A program made the position numbers and the translations under genes. Below, piece after piece: positions 8,305 through 16,102 of a DNA stretch of 32,435 nucleotides (its first letter is position 1; each line of letters starts with the position of its first letter). The notes beneath the pieces were generated by a model. It was not told where the DNA came from, did no database searches, and saw only the letters and a program-made list of their open reading frames with translations. Source of the stretch: Streptomyces sp. LS1784 (GTDB taxonomy: Bacteria; Actinomycetota; Actinomycetes; Streptomycetales; Streptomycetaceae); contig NZ_JAHSQD010000032.1 in NCBI RefSeq assembly GCF_020103755.1, forward strand, positions 1 through 32,435. The letters are read 5' to 3'.

Positions 8305-8586
8305 CTGCAACTCGCAGGCCTCCCCGCAACCGCCACTGCCGCCGTGGTCGCCGTCGCCGAACGCGACCGCCGGGGCTACCTGATTCAGGCCCAGCTCGCC
8401 GACACCGGCAAGTACCGCTACGAGCGAGCGATCAAGCTGCTCCGTCGCCTGCGCGCCACTCACACCACAGCAGGCGTCCCCGACGGCTTCACCCGCTACC
8501 TCGTCAAGCTCCGCGCGGAGGCCCCTGCGGACCGGCCGTCTCCGGTCTCTCCGAGCGGTAAAATCGCGCTGGGGGCGGCACACTGA
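8305..8586 (+). pseudogene. C-terminal fragment, possibly of a SWIM zinc-finger / DUF6880-like protein
   Basis: A plus frame with coding-like codon use reads LIQAQLADTGKYRYERAIKL then LRRLRATH and TAGVPDGFTRYLVKLRAE. A Y..A..LL..L R......P..F..Y...LR helix pair occurs at the end of actinobacterial SWIM-finger and DUF6880-type proteins, but the resemblance is weak. No start codon with a ribosome site precedes it and no finger cysteines are seen, so it is treated as a leftover C-terminus. It lies divergently from the HTH gene ending at 8117. Confidence 0.3.
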
Positions 8587-9020
8587 GCAGTCGCTCGGAC
8601 CCGCTGTGGGTGCCGGACCCTCTCGGCACCGTCGAGCGGCTGAACCCTGATGCGGCGGTGGCCACCCGTGCCTTTCTCTTCCAACAGAGCCCGGAACACG
8701 GCTGGACCATCAACGGCATGCCCTACTCGCCCGGCCGCGCACTGGCCCGGCCGAGGCTCGGCACCACCTAGATCTGGCGGTTCGTCACCGACTTCCACCA
8801 CCCCGTCCATCTGCACCTGAACCACTTCCAAGTCCTCTCCCGCAACGGAGGTCCGCCCGGTCCCTTCGACGCGGGTTGGAAGGACACCGTCGACCTGCGC
8901 CCGGCCGAGGCCGTGGAGCTTGCCGTCCGGTTCACCGACCACATGGGGACGTTCATGCTTCACTGCCACAACCTGGAGCATGAGGACATGGCGATGATGG
9001 GTGACTTCGTCACTGTGTGA
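8583..9020 (+). pseudogene. Multicopper oxidase C-terminal domain, 5'-truncated, with a premature amber stop
   Basis: The frame ending at 9020 encodes the last cupredoxin domain of a CotA/bilirubin-oxidase-like multicopper oxidase. It reads GWTINGMPY, then RLGTT, a TAG at 8769-8771, then IWRFVTDFHHPVHLHLNHFQ and HCHNLEHEDMAMM. The HPVHLHL and HCHNLEHEDM copper-ligand motifs (type 3, type 2 and type 1 sites) are intact. The family usually has Glu before the I/V-W-R-F motif, so a single GAG to TAG change explains the stop. The first two domains are absent: upstream sequence from about 8586 back is unrelated. The gene is dead by truncation as well as by the nonsense codon. Confidence 0.85.
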
Positions 9021-9360
9021 CCGGGGCGTGGAAGCGGGGCCTCTGGAATCCGACGGCGGGTAACCAGCATGAGTTCCGGGTGTTGGGTGAAGGCCGGGCC
9101 GTCTCGACCTTCTGGTGGGGTGCCTTGGCGCGGCCTACTGGCGAAGTCGGCGAGGGCCCGGCCGGAGTCGCGCCGGACGAAGTCGGCCAGTGCGGCGTGC
9201 ACGCCGAAGGCCTCGTACGCCTGGTACCGCGATCTCGTCGCGGCACACCGGGAACGGTCTGCGGCGATGGATCATGACGGTCAGTCAACCAAGCTGTCCT
9301 GTATGGCACTCGGGCCGGGTGTCGGGACGATGCGGGCGGCGGGACGGTGTCGCCGCACTA
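9021..9360. other. Gene-free stretch with a beta-glucosidase tail
   Basis: About 340 bases without an intact gene between the multicopper oxidase relic and the promoter region of the metallophosphatase operon. Apart from the short GH1 tail at 9201-9262, both strands show mildly coding-like composition (for example minus-strand LADFVRRDSGRALADF). Nothing was recognisable. Confidence 0.35.
9201..9262 (+). pseudogene. GH1 beta-glucosidase C-terminal scrap (copy 1)
   Basis: The plus frame reads TPKASYAWYRDLVAAHRER. The ending 'PKaSy.WYrdLiaahR' is a hallmark of actinobacterial family 1 beta-glucosidases. Only about 20 residues survive, and sequence on both sides is unrelated to that family. A second, longer tail of the same family is present at 14262-14382. 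Confidence 0.5.
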
Positions 9361-9390
9361 TTGATAGGGAACTTTACTTTCTATTATGCT
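9361..9390 (+). promoter_or_regulatory. Promoter and dyad operator candidate for the metallophosphatase operon
   Basis: An AT-rich island in otherwise GC-rich DNA. TTGATA (9361-9366) and TATGCT (9385-9390) are spaced 18 bases and fit a sigma-A-like promoter. Between them, 9364-9384 forms an imperfect dyad, ATAGGGAA...TTTCTAT. It resembles the AGGAAA-CTTTCCT-type palindromes that often precede secreted carbohydrate-active genes in streptomycetes. A bound regulator would block the promoter. The 5' leader to the ATG at 9554 would be about 155 bases. Confidence 0.45.
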
Positions 9391-9553
9391 GTCGACTGGC
9401 GGCTTGGCGCGGCGTCCGTGCAGGAGGGGCGTGACGCGCTCAGTGAGAGCTCTGACCCGGCCGCCGCGGCGGTGTGACGCCGCTTGCCGGTGAGTTCGTG
9501 TGGTGTGGACCGGAGTCCAGCTCTCGCCGTTTCTCAAGGTCATGGAGTCAGGG

Positions 9554-10909
9554 ATGCGTCTGGGTGTCTCGGCAAGGCCTGTTCGTGTCGGAGTATTCGC
9601 CGCTGTGCTCGCGTTGCTCGGCGGCCTGTTGCTCGGCTGGTCCGAGCGGGCGGGGGCGGCGGGCGATCCGCTGATCTCGCAGGGGAAGGCCGCGACGGCC
9701 TCGTCCACCGAGGGGTCGTCGTACGCGGCGGGGAAGGCGTTCGACGGGAGCGCCTCCACACGGTGGGCGAGTGCGGAGGGAGAGGACCCGCAGTGGCTGC
9801 TGGTGGACCTTGGAGGGAGCGCGGGGATCTCGCGGGTGAAGCTGAGCTGGGAGGCCGCCTACGCGAAGGCGTACCGGGTGGAGGTGTCGGCGGACGGGGT
9901 GACCTGGACGACGGTGGCGGAGGAGAAGGCCGGGAACGGCGGGACGGACGATTGGCCAGGGCTGGGCGCCAGGGGCCGCTACGTCCGGATGTACGGGACG
10001 GCGCGCGGGACGTCGTACGGGTACTCGCTGTTCGAGATGCAGGTGTACGGGGTACCGGACGGCGGTCCGTCACCGACCGGCCCGTCACCGACCGGGACCA
10101 CTCCGGGCGGGGCGTTCACCGTGGTGGCGGCGGGCGACATCGCCGCGCAGTGCACCGCCTCGGACAGCGGCTGTGCGCATCCGAAGACGGCCGCGCTGGC
10201 CCAGCGGATCAACCCGAGATTCTACCTGACGATGGGTGACAACCAGTACGACGACGCCCGGCTGGCGGACTTCCGGAACTACTACGACAAGACCTGGGGG
10301 GCGTTCAGGGCGAAGACCCACCCGGTGCCGGGCAACCACGAGACCTACGACCCGGCGGGGTCGTACGCCGGGTACAAGGCGTACTTCGGCAGCATCGCCT
10401 ACCCGCAGGGAAAGAGCTGGTACAGCTTCGACGAGGGCAACTGGCACTTCGTCGCACTGGACTCCAACGCCTTCGACCAGAGCGCTCAGATCGACTGGCT
10501 CAGGGCCGACCTGGCGGCCAATGCGAAGAAGTGCATCGCCGCCTACTGGCACCACCCGCTGTACTCCTCGGGCGGGCACGGCAACGACCCGGTCTCCCGG
10601 CCGGTGTGGAAGATACTCTACGGAGCCAGGGCAGACCTGGTGTTGAACGGGCACGATCACCACTACGAGCGGTTCGCCCCGCAGGACCCGGACGGGAAGG
10701 CCACCGCGGACGGGATCGTCGAGATCGTCGGCGGGATGGGCGGTGCCGAGCCGTACCCGATCGAGCAGGTCCAGCCGAACAGCCAGAAGCGGATCAGCGG
10801 CGACTACGGCGTGCTGAAGCTGGACTTCACCGACTCCGGCTACGGCTGGACCTACGTCGGAACGGACGGCCAGGTCAAGGACACCGGCCCGAAGTACAGC
10901 TGCCACTGA
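9554..10909 (+). CDS. Secreted discoidin (F5/8 type C) domain - metallophosphatase fusion
   Basis: Exported two-domain protein of 451 residues. The ATG at 9554 (MRLGVSARP) follows GGAG at 9544-9547, so it is preferred over in-frame starts at 9500 and 9542. A signal peptide spans residues 1-36. An F5/8 type C (carbohydrate-binding, jelly-roll) domain spans roughly 40-170, with KAFDGSASTRWAS and YVRMYGTARG typical of it. A Pro/Ser/Thr linker comes next, then a calcineurin-like phosphoesterase domain. Its metal ligands are AAGDIAAQ, TMGDNQYDD, PGNHET, WHHPLYSS and NGHDHHYER. It likely hydrolyses a phosphoester or phosphodiester at the cell surface while bound to glycan. It is the first of three overlapping genes. 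No terminal anchor is seen. Confidence 0.88.
   Translation: MRLGVSARPVRVGVFAAVLALLGGLLLGWSERAGAAGDPLISQGKAATASSTEGSSYAAGKAFDGSASTRWASAEGEDPQWLLVDLGGSAGISRVKLSWEAAYAKAYRVEVSADGVTWTTVAEEKAGNGGTDDWPGLGARGRYVRMYGTARGTSYGYSLFEMQVYGVPDGGPSPTGPSPTGTTPGGAFTVVAAGDIAAQCTASDSGCAHPKTAALAQRINPRFYLTMGDNQYDDARLADFRNYYDKTWGAFRAKTHPVPGNHETYDPAGSYAGYKAYFGSIAYPQGKSWYSFDEGNWHFVALDSNAFDQSAQIDWLRADLAANAKKCIAAYWHHPLYSSGGHGNDPVSRPVWKILYGARADLVLNGHDHHYERFAPQDPDGKATADGIVEIVGGMGGAEPYPIEQVQPNSQKRISGDYGVLKLDFTDSGYGWTYVGTDGQVKDTGPKYSCH
10067..10095 (+). repeat. 14-bp tandem repeat in the linker codons
   Basis: CCGTCACCGACCGG occurs at 10067-10080 and 10082-10095, encoding the repeated linker PSPTGPSPTG. Copy changes of the 15-base unit would alter linker length without breaking the frame. 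Confidence 0.7.
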
Positions 10910-12204
10910 TGATGTACCTGGCCACCACCGGCCGCCGTACGGACGCGCCGCCCCACCCCGCCGGGACGGGGCGGCGCGTCCCCGGCACGGTCATCGCCCT
11001 CGGCGCGGTCAGCCTGGTCACCGACGTCTCCTCGGAGATGGTCACCGCCGTGCTGCCGCTCTACCTGGTGCTGGGGCTCGGCCTCTCGCCACTGCAATTC
11101 GGTTTCCTCGACGGGCTGTTCAACGGCGCCACGGCGCTGGTCCGGCTGCTCGGCGGCAGAATCGCCGACCACGGCGGTGGCCGACACCGGACGGTCGCCG
11201 GGGCCGGCTACCTGCTCTCGGCGCTCTCGCGGCTCGGGCTGCTGCTGGGCGGCGGAGCCGCCGGAGGGATCGCCGCCGCGCTGGCCGCCGACCGGCTCGG
11301 CAAGGGCGTGCGGACCGCCCCGCGGGATGCGCTGATCTCACTCAGCGCACCACCGGAGGCGCTCGGCCGGGCGTTCGGAGTACACCGGGCGATGGACACC
11401 ACGGGGGCGCTGCTCGGACCCCTGGTCGCGTTCGCGGTGCTGTGGGCGACTGCGGACGCGTACGACGCGGTCTTCGCGGTCAGCTTCGCCATCGGGCTGT
11501 TCGGCGTGCTGGTGCTGGCCCTGTTCGTCCCGGCGGGGGCGGTGCCGGGGGCCGGGGTGGCCGGGGCCGGGGCGGGGGCCGGGGTGGCCGGGGCGGCGGT
11601 AGCGGCCGCCGAGTCAACGCCCACCGGAAGGAGGAGGAGCAGGACACTCGGCGATCCGGTGTTCCGGCGGGTCGTCACGGCCGCCGCGCTACTGGGGGCA
11701 GTGACGATCGGCGATTCCTTCCTCTACCTTCTGCTCCAACGCGGCCTGGACCTGCCGCCCCTGCTCTTCCCGTTGCTGCCGCTCGGCGCTGCGGCCGGCT
11801 ACCTGCTGCTGGCCGAACCGGCGGGCCGGATCGCGGACCGGACCGGGAGGCGCATTCCGTTCCTCTGCGGGCACGCCGCGCTGCTCGCCGCCTACCTCAC
11901 CCTGATGGCCCCGCCGGGATGGCCGGCCGCCGTACTCGTCCTGGTACTCCTCGCCGTCTTCTACGCCGCCACGGACGGCGTGCTGATGGCACTGGCCGGG
12001 CCGGTGCTGCCGCTCGACGGCCGCGCGAGCGGCCTCGCGGTGCTGCAGACCGGCCAGGCGCTTGCCCGGCTGGTCGGTGCGGCCGGCTTCGGTGCGGCCT
12101 GGACGTGGTGGGGGCCGCGCCCGGCCCTGGCGGTGGCCGCACTCGGGCTGGCCGCCGCACTCGTCGCAGCATGGCGGATCCTGCCGGAGGGGGAGGCCTC
12201 GTGA
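10909..12204 (+). CDS. MFS transporter
   Basis: Major facilitator superfamily permease of 431 residues with about twelve hydrophobic segments. The first cytoplasmic-loop motif is GGRIADHGGGRHR (residues about 81-93), and its second-half counterpart is AGRIADRTGRRIPF (about residue 305). Other family pieces are SLVTDVSSEMV in the first segment and DRLGKGVRTAPRDALIS in loop 4-5, typical of a subgroup related to putative exporters. The ATG overlaps the preceding stop (TGATG), so translation is coupled to the metallophosphatase. The gene ends in GTGA overlap with the next. The central loop is an Ala/Gly run encoded by a slippage-prone direct repeat. The substrate is unknown. Confidence 0.85.
   Translation: MMYLATTGRRTDAPPHPAGTGRRVPGTVIALGAVSLVTDVSSEMVTAVLPLYLVLGLGLSPLQFGFLDGLFNGATALVRLLGGRIADHGGGRHRTVAGAGYLLSALSRLGLLLGGGAAGGIAAALAADRLGKGVRTAPRDALISLSAPPEALGRAFGVHRAMDTTGALLGPLVAFAVLWATADAYDAVFAVSFAIGLFGVLVLALFVPAGAVPGAGVAGAGAGAGVAGAAVAAAESTPTGRRRSRTLGDPVFRRVVTAAALLGAVTIGDSFLYLLLQRGLDLPPLLFPLLPLGAAAGYLLLAEPAGRIADRTGRRIPFLCGHAALLAAYLTLMAPPGWPAAVLVLVLLAVFYAATDGVLMALAGPVLPLDGRASGLAVLQTGQALARLVGAAGFGAAWTWWGPRPALAVAALGLAAALVAAWRILPEGEAS
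11551..11593 (+). repeat. Direct repeat in the MFS central loop
   Basis: GCCGGGGTGGCCGGGG occurs at 11551-11566 and again at 11578-11593, within a longer G/C-only tract. It encodes the loop AGVAGAGAGAGVAGAA. The 27-base period keeps the frame, so unit loss or gain is tolerated. Confidence 0.65.
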
Positions 12205-13172
12205 AGGCGCGTCCAGTGGTGCTGATCGCAGCCGCTCTGGTACTGCTGGGCGGTTCGCTGGGGTACGTGCTGCACGCCCGGCAGCGCAACGGCGGGCAGC
12301 GGCTCGTTGCCGCGGAGAACTCGTTCACCCTGGACGAGCCCGGGCTCTACTACCGGGACACCGCCACCGGGCGGGTCGCCCGCAGCCCGGGGGTGCCGGA
12401 CGGGCCGTCCTGTGTCCGCTTCCACGCCGGGGGAGACCGGGCCCTGTGCCTGCGGGCGCTGCCCGGCACCCCGGCGCGTACCCAAGCGGTGGTGTACGAC
12501 CGGCGGTTCACCGAGCTCCAGACGGTGACGGTGCCCGGGATCCCGAACCGGGCCCGGGTGTCGGCCTCCGGGCAACTGCTTTCCTGGACCACCTTCGCCG
12601 TGGGGGACTCCTACGCGGCGGGTACCTTTTCCACCCGGACGTCGATCCTGGACCTGCGCACCGGCTACCTGGTCAAGTCGGTCGAGTCCATCCCGCTGAC
12701 CGTCGACGGTGCCCGCTACCACGCCGCTGACGTCAACTACTGGGGCGTCAACTTCGCCTCGGACGACAACCGTTTCTACGCCACCGTCTCGACCGGCGGC
12801 CGGACCCACCTGGTCGAGGGCGACCTCCGGGCGTGGTCGGCCCGCACACTGCGGGAGAACGTCGAGTGTCCCTCGCTCTCGCCGGACGGTACCCGGATCG
12901 CCTTCAAGAAGAAGGTCTCGGCCGACCCGGCGGCGCCCTGGCGGCTCCACGTCCTGGAACTGGCGGGACTGCGCGAGCACCCGCTGGCCGAGTCGCGCAG
13001 CGTGGACGACCAGGCGGCCTGGCTCGACGGGGAGACGCTCGGGTACGCGCTGCCGGCCCAGGACGGGAATGGCACCGATGTCTGGAGCGTGCCGGCGGAC
13101 GGCAGCGGGACGCCGCACCTGCTGGTGCCCGGCGGCTCGTCGCCGGTGACCGTTCCGGCGGCGTCGAAATGA
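12201..13172 (+). CDS. Membrane-anchored TolB/WD40-like beta-propeller protein
   Basis: Product of 323 residues starting at GTG 12201, inside the MFS stop (GTGA). A single N-terminal hydrophobic segment, VVLIAAALVLLGGSLGYVL, acts as signal anchor. The extracellular part shows propeller-like blades: ARVSASGQLLSWTTF, CPSLSPDGTRIAFKKK and DDQAAWLDGETLGYALP, the last two matching the PD40/TolB pattern 'SPDGTRIAF'. In actinobacteria such anchored propellers often sit beside MFS and glycan-related genes. Here it closes the metallophosphatase-MFS operon and probably works with them at the envelope. A binding role rather than catalysis is likely. Confidence 0.75.
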   Translation: MKARPVVLIAAALVLLGGSLGYVLHARQRNGGQRLVAAENSFTLDEPGLYYRDTATGRVARSPGVPDGPSCVRFHAGGDRALCLRALPGTPARTQAVVYDRRFTELQTVTVPGIPNRARVSASGQLLSWTTFAVGDSYAAGTFSTRTSILDLRTGYLVKSVESIPLTVDGARYHAADVNYWGVNFASDDNRFYATVSTGGRTHLVEGDLRAWSARTLRENVECPSLSPDGTRIAFKKKVSADPAAPWRLHVLELAGLREHPLAESRSVDDQAAWLDGETLGYALPAQDGNGTDVWSVPADGSGTPHLLVPGGSSPVTVPAASK

Positions 13173-13318
13173 CCCGGCGGCCGGCGCCGCGCAGCCCCTA
13201 CCGCTCGGTGGGGTGCTCGGCGGCATCACCAACCCCCACCGCGGAGCCCCGCAACGGCGCCCGCGGCCTACCGGCCTGGACGGCGTCCGTTCCGGCCGCT
13301 CATTCATCAGGGAGACAG

Positions 13319-14049
13319 ATGTCGCTTCTGTCTCAGCACCGCAAGACCGTCGTCGGCGTCGTGGCCCCACCACGCTCGCGATCTCCTGCGGCCCGGCCGT
13401 GGCCAGCGGCTCCGCGGCCGTCACGGGCAAGGTCCTGTGGACCCCGAGCACCAGCAGGGGACCGTCCTCCTTCGCTGCCGTCCAGTGCGCGTCGGGCGAC
13501 TTCCGCGTCGTCAAGGACTCCGCCAAGGGCAGTGTGTGGCGGGCGTTCCAGGCCGCGGGCGAGGAGCGCTGCGAGACGCTCAGCCCCGACCTGAAGGAGG
13601 GCGACACCTTCTACCTGGGCTGGTCGTCCAAGGTGGACATCAAGGACTCGAACAGCCGGTACGTCTTCCAGCTCAAGTGCACGCCGAGCACCGACACGGC
13701 GAACCACCCGATCGAGATCGACGCAACGACCGGGCGCATCCGCCTCCAGGAGTGGGACACCGATCACGTCGCGCACACGCTGTGGACCTCGCCGACTGCC
13801 AACAACCAGTGGCACGCCTACGCGCTGAAGATCCGCCTGGGCCGTACCGACGGCACCATCGACTTCTGGTTCGACGGCGTGAAGCAGACCTTCACCATTG
13901 GCTCGGGTACGTTCAAGGGCACCACCTGGGACGGTGACCGCAACTATCTCAAGTGGGGCTCCTACCACCCCTCCTCGGGGGACGCGACGAACACCTTCAC
14001 CAGCCCGGTCATGGCGACCACCCTGGAGGCGGCCACCGCCGGCTCGTAA
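13319..14049 (+). pseudogene. Secreted polysaccharide lyase (heparin-lyase I fold) with a frameshift in the signal peptide
   Basis: From about 13374 the frame encodes a complete lyase-like jelly roll: FRVVKDSAKGSVWRAF, DTFYLGWSSKVDIKD, QWHAYALKIRLGRTDGTIDF, WFDGVKQTF and YLKWGSYHPS. This order matches the 'polysaccharide lyase' family with heparinase I-like fold (Pfam Polysacc_lyase). The natural start is ATG 13319 with GGGAGA at 13310-13315. Its frame gives MSLLSQHRKTVVGVVA and then goes wrong, while the lyase frame supplies TTLAISCGPAVASGSAA. The two join into a good signal peptide if two bases near 13370 (run GCCCCACC) are extra. Either a recent inactivating frameshift or a sequencing error. 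The rest of the gene is undamaged. Confidence 0.75.
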
Positions 14050-14073
14050 GGGCCCGGTGGACCAGCTTGGGGC

Positions 14074-14127
14074 GATTTAGTCGGGTAGCCGGGTCACGGC
14101 AACGTGACCCGGCTACCCGACTAAATC
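14074..14127. terminator. Perfect 25-bp stem hairpin with GCAA tetraloop
   Basis: 14074-14098 is the exact reverse complement of 14103-14127, with the loop GCAA (a stable GNRA tetraloop) at 14099-14102. The arms begin GATTTAGTCGGGTAGCC. It lies 25 bases after the lyase stop. The A/T-rich outer ends give a U-rich flank in both directions, so it can act as a strong terminator for either strand. Confidence 0.85.
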
Positions 14128-14231
14128 ATCTCGGCGACTGCCATCTTGACTTTCTGGTGAGACCAGGATCTCCAAGGTAGCGAAGGCTTCGCAGCGGGCA
14201 GATGACCACCGGCCAGGACGAGCCGCGACTC

Positions 14232-14257
14232 CAATGACAGCCTGTTCGATGGGTCGA
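14232..14257 (+). repeat. 26-base dispersed repeat, copy A
   Basis: Starts CAATGACAGCCTGTTCGA. It matches 16103-16128 in 23 of 26 positions, all three differences being C/T. Each copy lies immediately upstream of a 5'-truncated gene relic, so it may mark a recombination or element boundary. Confidence 0.5.
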
Positions 14258-14261
14258 AGGG

Positions 14262-14382
14262 TTGACTCAAAGATTCGGCCTCGTGCACGTCGACTTCACC
14301 ACCCAGCGCCGCACCCCCCAGGGCCTCCTACACCTGGTACCGCGACCTGATCGCCGCCCATCGTGCGCGGCCGGTGGAGTAG
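14262..14382 (+). pseudogene. GH1 beta-glucosidase C-terminal remnant (copy 2, frameshifted)
   Basis: The frame from 14262 reads RFGLVHVDFTTQRRTP. After a run of six C (14314-14319) the neighbouring frame continues RASYTWYRDLIAAHRARPVE and stops at 14382. Removing one C restores the family ending 'FGlv.VDf.TqrRtpK.Sy.WYrdliaahR' of actinobacterial beta-glucosidases. About 40 residues survive, so this is a 5'-deleted relic with a homopolymer frameshift. Confidence 0.72.
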
Positions 14383-14503
14383 GCAAGCGAGGCGACACCG
14401 GGCGGGCGGGCGGCGGGCCCGCCGCCCGCCCTGACCGGATCGTTCCGCATCCAGGCCCGATGGGGTCTTCACCCGGGCACCCCGCGGCGGTGAGGATCGA
14501 GGC

Positions 14504-15088
14504 ATGACCAACGCACTCCTCGTCATCGACGTCCAGGAATCCTTCCGCCGCCGCGAGAACTGGGCGGCCGTCTCCAACCCCAGGATCGTCGGGCAGGTGG
14601 CCCGGCTCGTCGAGCACGCCCGGGCCAAGGGCGACCTCGTCGTCTGGGTCCTGCACGCCGAGCCCGGCACCGGGACGGTGTTCGACCCCGCCCTCGGTCA
14701 CGTCCGCCTGATGGAGGGGCTGGTGCCGGTGGAGGGCGAGCCGGTCGTCACCAAGACCTCACACAACGCGTTCACCACCACCAACCTGCAACAGCTGCTC
14801 ACCCAGCAGGGGATCCGCGAACTGGTGGTCAGCGGCATTCGCACCGAGCAGTGCTGTGAGACCACCACCCGGGTGGCGGCCGACCTCGGCTACGCCGTCA
14901 CGTTCGTGGTCGACGCGACCGCCACCCATCCGATCGAGCATCGCGACGCGCCTGCCGGGCGCAGTCTCGACGAGATCCTTGCCGATCCGCGCACGCTCTC
15001 CACGGAGGAGATCATCGCCCGTACCGAGTACGCTCTGGCGGGCCGCTTCGCCACCGTCACCACTGTGAAGGAGTTGACCGGATCGTGA
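14504..15088 (+). CDS. Isochorismatase-family cysteine hydrolase
   Basis: Cytoplasmic hydrolase of 194 residues of the isochorismatase-like superfamily, whose members cleave amides or the isochorismate vinyl ether. The catalytic triad is visible: Asp in LLVIDVQESF (Asp9), Lys in EPVVTKTSHNAF (near residue 85) and Cys in GIRTEQCCETT (near residue 118). The usual TTNL segment follows the Lys. The start ATG is preceded by GAGGATCGAGG. Its stop overlaps the GTG of the GlxA-type regulator by four bases, so the regulator is co-expressed and probably controls this gene. The substrate cannot be told from the sequence. Confidence 0.88.
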   Translation: MTNALLVIDVQESFRRRENWAAVSNPRIVGQVARLVEHARAKGDLVVWVLHAEPGTGTVFDPALGHVRLMEGLVPVEGEPVVTKTSHNAFTTTNLQQLLTQQGIRELVVSGIRTEQCCETTTRVAADLGYAVTFVVDATATHPIEHRDAPAGRSLDEILADPRTLSTEEIIARTEYALAGRFATVTTVKELTGS

Positions 15089-16059
15089 CCCGCGTCGTCT
15101 TCCTGCTGGTCCCGCAGTTGCACCTGCTGGACCTCGCCGGGCCCGCCCAGGTGTTCTCGACGGCGGCCGACCACGGGCTCGGCTACGCGGTCGGCTACGT
15201 GGCCGAGCAGGAGGACGTCCCCACGGCGCAGGGGCTCACGCTGCGGGCTTCCGTCGAGTGGCCGCGGCTCACGCCGGACGACCTGATCGTGGTCCCCGGT
15301 TGGCGGGCGTCGACGCTGCGGGCGCACGGGGACCTCTCCCCGGCGACGCTGGAGCGGCTGGCCGTCCACCACACGGCCGGCGGTACGGTCGCCAGCGTCT
15401 GTGCGGGCGCGGACGCGCTCGGCCGGGCGGGGTTGCTGGACGGGCGCCGCTGCACCACGCACCACGACCTCCAGGACGAACTGGCTCGCCGCTACCCGAG
15501 GACGGTGGTCGTGCGCGACGTGCTGTACGTGGTGGACGACCGGGTGGTGACCTCGGCCGGCATCGCGAGCGGCATCGACCTGGCCCTGCATCTGGTCGCT
15601 GTCCGGCACGGGCCGGCAGCGGCCGCCCGGATCGCGCGGGAGATGGTCGTCTACGCGCGCCGCAACGGCGACGAGCGGCAGGTCAGCGTGATGCTTCGGC
15701 ACCGCGCCCACTTGGTCGACGCCGTCCACCGGGTGCAGGACCTGATCGACGCCCGCTTCACCGCCCGGCTCAGCCTCGCCGACCTCGCCAGCGCGTCGGG
15801 CGTCAGCGAGCGCACCCTCACCCGCCACTTCACCGAGGCCACCGGACTCACCCCGCTGCGCTACCAGCAGGAACTGCGCGTCGAGCGGGCAGAGCACCTC
15901 ATCGCGCACGGCGCCACCACGGAGGCCGCCGCCCGCGCGGCCGGCTTCCAGGACGCCCGGATGCTCCGCCGCCTGCGCGCCCGCGCCGGAGTCGTCTACG
16001 CCGGTGCGGTCCGCGGCGTGGACGGGCTGGCAGAGTGCGTCAACTCCTCTGTCGGATAG
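15085..16059 (+). CDS. GlxA-type AraC-family transcriptional regulator (DJ-1/PfpI-like domain + HTH)
   Basis: Transcription factor of 324 residues. The N-terminal half (1-190) is a DJ-1/PfpI-like class I amidotransferase fold: VFLLVPQLHLLDLAGPAQVF at the start and GGTVASVCAGADALGRAGLL at the nucleophile elbow, where Cys is kept. The C-terminal part holds the two AraC HTHs: LSLADLASASGVSERTLTRH then FTEATGLTPLRYQQELRVER, with a second HTH ending near AARAAGFQD. The canonical final motif (S..SFSR.F...G.SP..YR) is altered to ARMLRRLRARAGV, and the end looks divergent. GTG start within the isochorismatase stop. Confidence 0.88.
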   Translation: MTRVVFLLVPQLHLLDLAGPAQVFSTAADHGLGYAVGYVAEQEDVPTAQGLTLRASVEWPRLTPDDLIVVPGWRASTLRAHGDLSPATLERLAVHHTAGGTVASVCAGADALGRAGLLDGRRCTTHHDLQDELARRYPRTVVVRDVLYVVDDRVVTSAGIASGIDLALHLVAVRHGPAAAARIAREMVVYARRNGDERQVSVMLRHRAHLVDAVHRVQDLIDARFTARLSLADLASASGVSERTLTRHFTEATGLTPLRYQQELRVERAEHLIAHGATTEAAARAAGFQDARMLRRLRARAGVVYAGAVRGVDGLAECVNSSVG

Positions 16060-16102
16060 TCGACTTGATGAGAGCCAGTGACTTTCGGTCAAGGTCTTGC
16101 CA

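Larger units (their letters stand above)
14128..14503. other. Gene-free stretch before the isochorismatase gene
   Basis: About 375 bases. It contains one copy of a 26-base dispersed repeat (14232-14257), the second beta-glucosidase tail (14262-14382) and a G/C-rich segment 14385-14500 ending in a GAGG ribosome site for the gene at 14504. A GGCGGGCGGGCGGCGGGCCC run at 14400-14420 could fold as a hairpin. No clear promoter was found. Confidence 0.4.
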
